Assembly (NCBI RefSeq): GCF_001556105.1
Contig: NZ_LSIF01000012.1
Coordinates: forward strand, 1 to 12,440
Origin: Pseudoxanthomonas mexicana
GTDB taxonomy: Bacteria; Pseudomonadota; Gammaproteobacteria; Xanthomonadales; Xanthomonadaceae
Reading direction: 5' to 3'
DNA length: 12,440 nt
Shown here piece after piece: positions 1 to 7,800 of the stretch. Each line of letters begins with the position of its first letter. The first letter of the stretch is position 1. Below the pieces are notes generated by a model. The model was given only the letters and a program-made list of their open reading frames with translations, ran no database searches and was not told where the DNA came from. Position numbers and translations under genes: made by a program.

Positions 1-1667
1 CCTACATCAAGGCCGAGTACGCACAGACCGAATCGTTCGGCGCGCCGGTGTTCTTTTCCAACAACGGCGGCCTGAGCTTCATCCAGCAGAACACGACGGC
101 GCTGTTCCGCGAGGGCGACGCCAAATCGATGGAGGCCCGTGCCAATTTCAAGGAGCTGGGCTGGACCGAGCAGGACTGGAGCGTGGGCGCCTGGTGGCGC
201 AACACCAGCGCCGGCTATTCCATCTCGCGCTACGACACCGGCCGTCCGGTGACCGAATACGGTGCCGAGTTGCTGGGCCAGTTCACGCCCAACCTGGGCC
301 TGTATACGCGCTACACCCGCGCCGAAAGGGGGGTGGAGTCGCTGACACAGGCGCAGGCATCGCTGGAGTGGCGCATCAACGACACCAGCACCTTCAGTAC
401 CGAGGTGCGTCGGCTGGACCAGAAAGGCACGGCGGTCAATGCCGCCGGTACGCTGGGCGCGCTCAAGTACCTGCGCCGTTTTGGCAGCACGCTGGAGTTG
501 TACGGCATCGGCCAGGTGACGCTGGATGACGATGGCGGCAAGTACGCGGACAACAATGCGCTGACGCTGGGTGGCAAGTACTTGTACGGCAACCAGTCGT
601 CGGTGGGCGCGGAAGCCACCTCGGGCGATCGTGGTGAAGCGGCCACGGTCAATGCGGAGCATCGCCTGACCGCGCAGCATGCCATATATGGTGCCTATAC
701 GTACTCCACCGACACCACCAACTACGACTCGCTGTTCAATCGCAGCTCAAGAAATGGCTGGACGCTGGGCCAGCGCTGGCGCCTGTCCAACCAGGTCAAC
801 CTTTACAACGAAAGCCAGTTCCTGAAGGAGCGCGACGCCTCCGGATTGGCGCACACGTTCGGCATGGATTTCTATCCGGCCCAGGGCTGGAACACCGGTT
901 TCACCCTGTCCGACGGTGAGCTGACCAGCTCGACCGGGGGCAACGTCAACCGTCGTGCGATCAGCGTGTCCGGTGGCCGCACGTCGCCGGATACCGATTG
1001 GCAGAGCAAGCTGGAATGGCGCGAAGACAGCGGTGCCGAGCAGCGTGAGCAATGGGTCAGCACCAACCGCCTGACGCACAAGATCAACGAGAGTTGGCGC
1101 ATCGCGGCGCGGTTGAACTATGCCGACACCGACGATCAGCTGGATCCGCTGGCCAGCGCGCGTTTCATCGAAGGCAACGTCGGCTTCGCCTTCCGCCCGT
1201 GGAACAACCAGCGCTGGGGCCTGTTCGGTCGTTACACCTACCTCTACGACCTCGCCACGCTTGGCCAGATCGGCGGCGCGAACTACGACCAGAGGTCGCA
1301 GGTGCTTTCGTTCGAAGGCGTGTACAAGCTGGACCAGCGCTGGGAATTTGCCGGCAAGCTGGCGCGTCGCGAAGGCGAGGTGCGCATGGGGCGCGGGACT
1401 GGTGTGTGGCTGGATTCGGCCACCACGTTCGCGGCGGCACAGGTGCGTTACGACCTGCGCACGAAGTGGCATGCGCTGGCGGAGTACCGCCGGCTCGACG
1501 TGGTTGACGGTGGTTCGAAGCAGGGTTTCCTGATGGGTGTCGACCGTGACCTCAACAAGAACTTCCGCATCGGCGTGGGCTACAACTTCACCGACTTCAA
1601 CGACGACCTGACCGACTTCGACTACGACCACAAGGGGTTCTTCCTGAACCTGGTCGGCACGTACTGA
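1..1667 (+). CDS. C-terminal part of a large outer-membrane beta-barrel protein (5' end outside window)
   Basis: The reading frame is already open at base 3 and runs to TGA at 1665-1667, giving 554 visible residues with no start in the window. The first in-frame ATG (48) is internal to continuous protein sequence, so it is not the true start. The translation is a long run of short amphipathic segments in which hydrophobic or aromatic residues alternate with polar ones (for example LYTRYTRAE, IYGAYTYSTD, FGRYTYLYDL, FRIGVGYNF), separated by Asp/Gly/Asn-rich turns. It ends in FFLNLVGTY, with the terminal aromatic residue typical of outer-membrane proteins folded by the BAM complex. I read it as a transmembrane beta-barrel of roughly 20 or more strands, or a repeated barrel module, forming the C-terminus of a larger surface protein. 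The N-terminal domains are not visible, so transport, adhesion or OmpA-like roles cannot be told apart. Codon use is strongly GC-biased, like the kinase gene, so it belongs to the host chromosome. Confidence 0.85.
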   Translation, partial: YIKAEYAQTESFGAPVFFSNNGGLSFIQQNTTALFREGDAKSMEARANFKELGWTEQDWSVGAWWRNTSAGYSISRYDTGRPVTEYGAELLGQFTPNLGLYTRYTRAERGVESLTQAQASLEWRINDTSTFSTEVRRLDQKGTAVNAAGTLGALKYLRRFGSTLELYGIGQVTLDDDGGKYADNNALTLGGKYLYGNQSSVGAEATSGDRGEAATVNAEHRLTAQHAIYGAYTYSTDTTNYDSLFNRSSRNGWTLGQRWRLSNQVNLYNESQFLKERDASGLAHTFGMDFYPAQGWNTGFTLSDGELTSSTGGNVNRRAISVSGGRTSPDTDWQSKLEWREDSGAEQREQWVSTNRLTHKINESWRIAARLNYADTDDQLDPLASARFIEGNVGFAFRPWNNQRWGLFGRYTYLYDLATLGQIGGANYDQRSQVLSFEGVYKLDQRWEFAGKLARREGEVRMGRGTGVWLDSATTFAAAQVRYDLRTKWHALAEYRRLDVVDGGSKQGFLMGVDRDLNKNFRIGVGYNFTDFNDDLTDFDYDHKGFFLNLVGTY

Positions 1668-1675
1668 TAGAGGCG

Positions 1676-1693
1676 CGGGCGGGCATCCGCCCG
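1676..1693. terminator. GC hairpin between convergent genes
   Basis: A perfect 7-bp stem (CGGGCGG at 1676-1682, CCGCCCG at 1687-1693) closes a GCAT loop, 8 nt after the stop of the outer-membrane gene. The convergent kinase gene ends at 1736. The position fits a transcription terminator serving one or both genes, but neither side has a proper T run, so it may act only as a 3' stabilising hairpin or need Rho. Confidence 0.45.
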
Positions 1694-1735
1694 TCCGTTG
1701 GCGTCCGGCACGCACGCTCGCCGCGTGTTACCGGG

Positions 1736-4408
1736 TCATTTCAGTGGCGATGACGTTGCGTTGGACGATGCGGCGGCCATCGCGGCACGCTGGTAATTCC
1801 GCACCAGCGCCTCGCGGATCATCGATGTGACGGCATGACGTGCGCCGAGATGCCGGCTCGCTTCCACCAGCGCCTCCTGCAGCAAAGCTTCAGCCTGCCG
1901 CAGGTCGTCGGCGGAGCGGCTTCCCGCAGCTCCGGTGCGTTGCAGCAGCGCCTGCGCCAGCCAGTACTTTGCGGTGGGCGAGGGCCAATGGCGTTGCGCG
2001 CGCGCATGGATGACTTCCTGGAGCAACCCCACCGCTTCATTCCACCGAGCCTCAGCGGCCATGCGGGGTACCGCCTGGTTGACGGCCACCAGTGCAAGCG
2101 CCTGTTCCTCCTTGGCGGCCAGGGTGGTGGGATGGCGTGGACCCAGTACGCGTTCCAGCAATTGCACGGCGTGTTGCGCACGCTCGAGTCCTGTCCGCGG
2201 ATCTTCGTGCAATGCGAGTCGAGCCTCCAGCATCAGCTGGCGTGCGAATTCCGGATGCCGGGTGCCGTAGGCGGACACGATGGCTTGGTGAGCCGCCTGC
2301 ACTGCGGCTGCCGTGACGGCGTCGGTGCCGGACGCCTGCTCAGCGACCTGCAACTGCAAGCGCAGGCTTCGGGCAGTGTCGGGGTGATCGGGCCCCAATC
2401 GCTGGCGGCGGGCGTCGAGCAGCGCATTCGCCAGGGCCGTAGCCTCGGGGTATCGCTGCGTCAGCAGCAGCAGGGGAAGCCTGGCTTCGCTGACCGTTTC
2501 TCCAAGCGAGGGCGCTCCCGAGCGCGCGGCATCGGCTGCACTTTGCAGGTCGCGCTCCGCACGGGGCAGGTCCATCAGTTGGAGATGCCATTGGCCGCGC
2601 AGGACCAATAGCTCGACGTGGATCTCGCCTGCGGCGCGCGAGGACAGACCGGCAGCGCTTTCCTGGGCGAAGGCCAAGGCATCGAAGGCGGCGTCATACT
2701 CCGACAACCCCCAGTGCGCGCGTGCGAGCTCGACCAGCAGGGCTAGCGTGGCGGGGTCGGCGGCCGTTTGCGTCGAGGCGGACCGCTGCAATGCCTGCGT
2801 CGCAACATCGCGTGCCTCGGCGTGCCGCGCTTGCAGGTTGAGCAGCGTCGCCAGGATGGCCGGTGTGTCGGACGTGCCCCCAGCATGGTCGGACAGCAGG
2901 CGCTGGGCTTCCCCGGCCAACGTGAGCGCGTGCGGGTAGTCGCCGAGTGCTGCGTAGCTGCGGGCCAGTGAAGCAAAGGCTCTCGCCTTGATGGCCGGGC
3001 TCGCTTGCAGCGAGAGTCCGCGCAGCTGCGTCTCGGCGCGCTCGAGCATCAGGCGGGATGACGGTCGTGCTTCGGCCAGTCCCGACAACGTCACGATGCC
3101 CAAGGTCTGCTCGAACACGGTGGACACGGCCTGGGTGTCGCGCAGTGCCTGGCGATCCTGATGGTTGAGCCAGCCCAGTACGGCCGCGCAGGTGATCCCC
3201 ACGGCCAGCACGCCGCCCGCCAACGTACTGGCCAGCGCGTTCCGCTGCAGGAAGCGCTGGATCACGTAGCCGCGGCGGGTGCCTCTGGCCAAGACCGGAT
3301 AGCGCGCCAGCCAGCGCTCGAGATCTTCGATCAGCGCGTCGACGCCGGGGTATCGATCCGCAGGCGACGTGGCAACGGATTTCAGGGCGATCGCATCGAG
3401 GTCGCCTTGCAGGTGCCGGCGGAGTTTGCCCGCATGAGGGTATCGCCGCTTCCAGGCCACATCGGCCGTGGCCGCGGCTGCCAGCGAGGATGGTGTGCGT
3501 GCTGGTGCCAGGCGGGACAGCCCGATGAGCGTGGCGTGCAGCGGCAGCAGGGGCCGGGGCCAGTCACCAACGAGCAGTTGGTACAGCATCACGCCGATCG
3601 AGTAGATATCGCTGGCGGCGGAGGCGGCGGCGCCCGTCAACACTTCCGGCGCCGTATAGCCGTTGGAGACCGCGATGCGGGGAGGTGCCATGCCATCCAG
3701 GCCGCCGATCACCGCAGACAGGCCAAAGTCGACGAGATGCACGCGGCCATCGTCCGACACCAGCAGGTTGCTGGGCTTGATGTCCTGATGCAGTACACCG
3801 TGGCCATGTGCATAGCGCAGCGCCTGGCAGGCCTGCAGGAGCAGGCGGATGCGTTCGACAAGCGTCAGGCGTTGCTGGTCTGCCCAGAGATCCATGGCGG
3901 TGCCGTGCACGAGGCGCATGGCGAACCACGGCCTGCCATCGGCTTCGATGCCGCCGTCCAGCAGCGGAGCGATATGGGGATGGTCGAGGTGCGCCAGGTG
4001 GTTGCGCTCGCGCATGAAGGCATCGATCAGCGCTGGCGACGACATCCCGGCCCGCATGCACTTCAGCGCGACCTGCTTCTCGTACTGGCCATCGGCTCGG
4101 CTGGCTTCATAGACGGTGCCCATGCCGCCGGACCCGATCACGCGATCGACGCGCCAAGGTCCGAGCCGGTTGCCGATGCGGACGGACGAAGGATCGGTGA
4201 CGCCTTCGTCCGATGCCTCGCACAGGGCTTCGAACGCGGCGTCTTCCAGTGCATGCGACGTGGCGTCCGCCGCCAGTAAACGCAGGAGTGCGTCGTGGAG
4301 TGCGGGCTCACGTGCTTTCAGTCGCAGCAGGGCGTTTGATCGTTGTGGTGGTGGCAGTTCGACGTAGTCGTCGAACAAGTCCAGCGCACGGGCTTCCAGA
4401 TCGGACAT
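1736..4408 (-). CDS. Transmembrane Ser/Thr protein kinase with C-terminal TPR-like region
   Basis: This is an 890-residue Hanks/PknB-type kinase. Residues 1-80 are a helical acidic leader. The kinase domain spans about 83-370 with glycine loop GSGGMG (92-97), ATP-anchoring lysine in VALK (K116), catalytic loop HQDIKPSN (207-214, D209, N214), DFG (227-229) and an APE-type motif (253-255). The usual HRD is HQD, making it a non-RD kinase that may not depend on activation-loop phosphorylation. One hydrophobic segment (about 392-413) should anchor it in the inner membrane, with the kinase domain cytoplasmic. From about 430 to 870 the protein is Ala/Leu-rich paired helices of TPR type (for example ASLARSYAALGDYPHAL), probably a protein-binding or sensory part, periplasmic if there is only one membrane span. 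The ATG at 4406-4408 is taken because it precedes the conserved leader, although its Shine-Dalgarno is weak. In this family such kinases often lie next to an ECF sigma factor gene, but none is visible here; the DNA upstream leads within 120 bp to the tRNA remnant. Substrate unknown. Confidence 0.9.
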   Translation of the reverse strand: MSDLEARALDLFDDYVELPPPQRSNALLRLKAREPALHDALLRLLAADATSHALEDAAFEALCEASDEGVTDPSSVRIGNRLGPWRVDRVIGSGGMGTVYEASRADGQYEKQVALKCMRAGMSSPALIDAFMRERNHLAHLDHPHIAPLLDGGIEADGRPWFAMRLVHGTAMDLWADQQRLTLVERIRLLLQACQALRYAHGHGVLHQDIKPSNLLVSDDGRVHLVDFGLSAVIGGLDGMAPPRIAVSNGYTAPEVLTGAAASAASDIYSIGVMLYQLLVGDWPRPLLPLHATLIGLSRLAPARTPSSLAAAATADVAWKRRYPHAGKLRRHLQGDLDAIALKSVATSPADRYPGVDALIEDLERWLARYPVLARGTRRGYVIQRFLQRNALASTLAGGVLAVGITCAAVLGWLNHQDRQALRDTQAVSTVFEQTLGIVTLSGLAEARPSSRLMLERAETQLRGLSLQASPAIKARAFASLARSYAALGDYPHALTLAGEAQRLLSDHAGGTSDTPAILATLLNLQARHAEARDVATQALQRSASTQTAADPATLALLVELARAHWGLSEYDAAFDALAFAQESAAGLSSRAAGEIHVELLVLRGQWHLQLMDLPRAERDLQSAADAARSGAPSLGETVSEARLPLLLLTQRYPEATALANALLDARRQRLGPDHPDTARSLRLQLQVAEQASGTDAVTAAAVQAAHQAIVSAYGTRHPEFARQLMLEARLALHEDPRTGLERAQHAVQLLERVLGPRHPTTLAAKEEQALALVAVNQAVPRMAAEARWNEAVGLLQEVIHARAQRHWPSPTAKYWLAQALLQRTGAAGSRSADDLRQAEALLQEALVEASRHLGARHAVTSMIREALVRNYQRAAMAAASSNATSSPLK

Positions 4409-4524
4409 CAGCGACCGTCAGTAGAGGGCAGGACGTCGCGCGTGCGGGATGCGAAGCGACCGCCGGCCCATTGGCGCGAGCGTATCGCGCTTCGCGTCGG
4501 CGTGCGTGGAACGAAAATGAGAGA
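4409..4524 (-). promoter_or_regulatory. Kinase upstream region; no clear promoter seen
   Basis: These 116 bases lie between the kinase start and the 3' end of the tRNA remnant. They are GC-rich like the host flank. I see no convincing -35/-10 pair and only a weak ribosome binding site. If the tRNA was once intact, kinase transcription may have been partly read-through from the tRNA promoter, which the insertion would have moved away. That is inference. Confidence 0.2.
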
Positions 4525-4567
4525 TGGCGCGCCCGGAGGGATTCGAACCCCCGACGGCTTCGGAAGC
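4525..4567 (-). pseudogene. 3' fragment of a tRNA gene (probably tRNA-Arg), displaced attachment site
   Basis: Read on the minus strand this ends in acceptor 3' strand CGGGCGC, discriminator G and CCA (CCA at 4527-4525). Before that is a complete T arm: GGGGG, loop TTCGAAT, CCCTC. The acceptor strand implies a 5' half beginning GCGCCCG, as in many bacterial tRNA-Arg genes. Upstream of the T arm is an anticodon-loop-like TTCCGAA, which would give anticodon CCG (plus-strand 4561-4563), that is tRNA-Arg(CCG). There the match fails: the 5' side of the anticodon stem does not pair beyond two bases, the distance from anticodon to T loop is about 4 nt shorter than in a standard class I tRNA, and there is no D arm or 5' acceptor strand. 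It cannot be a functional tRNA. The 3' end abuts host chromosome and the missing 5' side abuts the element, as expected for the displaced copy after integration into a tRNA 3' end. The Arg assignment is likely; the exact anticodon is tentative. Confidence 0.7.
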
Positions 4568-4803
4568 TACAACCTAATGTGCATCTCAAGTGGCGTTAGC
4601 ATGTCCAATATTGCTATGGGTAGTCGGAATGTTTTTGATAAACAGTGATTTAGATAAAATCCCCGCCCATCGTGAACTTGGCCAAAGGTCAATCAAGATC
4701 CATTGAAGCTCAATAGTCTGTCCAAAAAGTTGTCACACACTATGGATTGCTTGTTGAGTAATAGCTACCTTGTGCTACCCCAGCGTCGGCGTGGTAAATC
4801 CCC
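4568..4803 (+). promoter_or_regulatory. AT-richer leader between attachment site and recombinase gene, with short inverted repeats
   Basis: This 236-bp non-coding stretch is clearly less GC-rich than either neighbour and has no credible ORF. It holds a CAATATTG palindrome (4606-4613) and a cluster of TCAAT (4689-4693), ATTGA (4702-4706) and TCAAT (4710-4714), which can form alternative small stems. A possible promoter is TTTTTG (4632-4637), 17 nt, then TAAAAT (4655-4660): the -10 is good and the -35 poor. Such a segment beside an integrase gene commonly carries integrase arm-type sites, excisionase sites and the integrase promoter; here that is inferred from position only. No strong Shine-Dalgarno precedes the ATG at 4804. 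Confidence 0.4.
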
Positions 4804-7800
4804 ATGCAATCAGCACTCAACCCGCCGGACTTTGACCCTGTCCGGGTTGTGGAGGAATACCTAGACCTCGTCCCTAGCCATCGTCCATACGCCTCTGTAC
4901 TCACAGAGCTGGCAAAGGTTGCGTGGGACGGCTCCTGGCCCGGACTTTTCTACCGGGACGTGGCAGACCTGCTGGACTCAGTGCCCTGGCTCGCAGACGG
5001 CTGGATCGACTTCGGCACAATTAATGCCCTTGGCAACCGCCCGCTTACAGACGACTTGCTGGTGAAACATGCGGGCTGGGCAGTGCCGCCCGGCATCTGG
5101 CGCCGGCGTTCGAAACTTTCACAGCTCGAGGGGCTTGTGCTCCTGGTCGGGCTAAGGGGAGGGCGGGCCGCCCAAGTCCAGCTAGCGCGCGCGGTCGATC
5201 TGATCGATCAAGGGCTCATCAGCGATCGAAGAGGCACCGCCAAGAGAATCAGGCGACGGCACCCGCTCAAAAACATCTTGTTCGAACTGGGCAGGCCTCA
5301 AGACATGGCTGGGATGGCGGAAGCCCTCTCTCACGTGATTCCCAAGGTTTGGGCCATGTACCCGGAATTTGGGCAGTACCTGTACGAGGCCATCTGGCCG
5401 CTTGCCACCGGCGGGACATCCACGTGGGCCCCATCGATGGGCTCGGATAACCTCTTTGGCCTCGATAGGGACGAGTGCCGTGACAGTGAAATCGCAGCGG
5501 CCGTGCCGGAGCTCGATTTCCAGCCACGGCCATTGCGCGCATTCACCGAGGCGGACCTCGTGGATGAGCTGGCAGTAATACTGGTGGAGTTGAGCGGCGA
5601 AGAAAGGATGGCTGCCGCTTCACTCACGCCCGTCTGGCGCGGAGAAGAAACAGCAGGCTTTTACGATTCGGTCTACAGAATCTCATACGTTGCCACCTGG
5701 CTGCAGCCATTCCTACGGCAACGCACAGATCTCTCTATCTTGCAATCAGTGAGCCAGTCAATTCGCGGGAAGGATCGATCAAAGGCTTTTACGAGGGTTA
5801 GGAGGTGGCGAGCGACAAAGCGCATCGAGCAAACGACGGGATTCCGTCCCAAAGCCCTTATTGCGCCTTCTGATCAGGATCGGCGACGTGGAATTTTTCA
5901 TCTACGCGGCCTACTCGTCCTAGGCCGCCTTCGTGGGGTCGCCAAAACGAATGTTGGCGCAGACCGGCAGCTATGTGAGCTGATCTCCGATCTAGAGTGC
6001 GGCTCTCGCTCGCCTCAGCCGGTGGAACTGATCGCGGATGGATTCCCTGATCAGCATCCACTGGAGCCGATCCTAGATCGGATCGGAAAGCCGCGCTCAG
6101 CGGACGCGCTAAGTTCAATCCTCCACTCGCTGTTGCCGGAGATATCGCTCACGCATCCAGTAGCTGGCAGGTTGCTCGGCGAGGTATACCTGAAGCTGCT
6201 GGTAAACGAGCTTCCGACTACACCGGACGCGTCGGGTCGCCGCAGATCGCAGAGGCAGCGTTCTGGCCTGAAGGCCCGCCGGGTTCACGTGCCAACACGT
6301 GAGCAAGTTCTTCCTGGCGAATCTCACGAGGAGGCGGAGCCTGGTCTTGTCGCCTATCGTCGGTCCGGGGCCAGCAAGCCACTAACCACGATCAAGGAAG
6401 AAATTCAGTGGGTCAATCAGAAGATCTGGGGCTCAAACCCGCTGTTGATCCGAGATCATATCGAGTCGGTAAGCGACGTAGAAATGAGCATGATCATCAA
6501 GATCATCCAACGGCGCGTATGCGCTGACTTGGAAGTCGCCCAGCATGAATCTGCACGTATCGGCATCGTCGCGGCGCTGACCGCACTGACGGGTCGTGGG
6601 CCTACTACATTTGCCCAGGCGGACAGTCGGCTAGGGACTGTCAAGAATGGTGGCCCGAGGCCTCAACTCCGATTGAGGGAGGGCATCTTCGAGATGCCAG
6701 TCCTTCGACCAGACAATGCATTCAAGGCCACCGCTGCAAATTCGAGTCTACTAGAGAAGACAGTGGATATCGTGCGCTTGCCGCTACCACCGAGAATATG
6801 TGGCTGGATCAACTCTCTGCTGGCAAGCGGGAATGATCCTTGGCGGTGGGAGCCAGAAAGCCTGCGTGATGCACTGCAAGAATACTTTGCCGAGGTTGAG
6901 GAAGAGGTAGGCTCGGGAACAAGTCTTGCGAGGGTGCGCAACTATGCCCGCGCACGCCTGCGCGAAGTCACTCAAGACACCAGCAAGACGATGCTTCTCT
7001 GTGCTGACACATTCGGACTGTCGACGGCACCTTTGTACTACGCCAATGTTCCAGTTCAAGAGCTCGAGGATAACTTCCGGAAGGCGATGTGGCCCTTGCT
7101 CGGTGATGCTCCGTCGCCAGCTACCGCCGCTGGCAGCCTGAACTCGGGCCGCGTGGGATCACAGCTGCTTGTGACCGAAACGGCTGCGCGAGATCTTGCC
7201 CGCAGTCCGAGTGCACCGATGCATGCCTCGGGGAAAAGTCGAATAGAGGATCGTCGGCGAGTGCAAGACCACAACGCGCTCACGAATCACGTCCTCTGCA
7301 TGCTGATGGCGATCGGTGGGCATAGACCAACGATCGCTCTACTGGAGTTGACGCGATTCGACTTTGATACTGAGCAGCCGGCCGCGATATTCAGTGACAA
7401 ACAGTGCGATCCCGCACACTTGTTCCGCTATACGCCGACCGCTGACCTGATTGCCAAGCAAATTGATCTGTACCTCAGCCATCTAAGAGGCTCCGCGCGA
7501 GAGGCTGGGAACGAAACTCTACTGGCACAGCGAGCGCGCCAGTCACTTCTGGGCGATGCACCGATCTTTTTTCATCTGGCACCGGACGGAGCGCCCGCCG
7601 AGCTCGACATGGCGTCGTGGCGGGCAACACTTCCGAGTAACTGGGCAGCGCTGCCACTGAACTGGGGGCGTACATGGTTGGCGAGCCGCGGTCGCGAAGC
7701 AGGTATTGAGTCGGACCATCTGGCAATTGTTCTGGGTCACCTTGAAGCGACCGGATATCCGTACTCGAGGGAGAGTCCACTTGAGCCGGCGCAACTTTCC

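Noticed and set aside
747..1715. Long open frame of 322 codons on the minus strand opposite the outer-membrane gene
   Set aside because: Its translation is Val/Arg/Ala-rich with no domain logic, and it mirrors the codon bias of the clear beta-barrel gene on the other strand.
3161..4279. Open frame of 372 codons on the plus strand opposite the kinase gene
   Set aside because: The minus strand has an unmistakable kinase with all catalytic motifs; the plus frame is Gln/Arg/His-rich shadow sequence caused by high GC.
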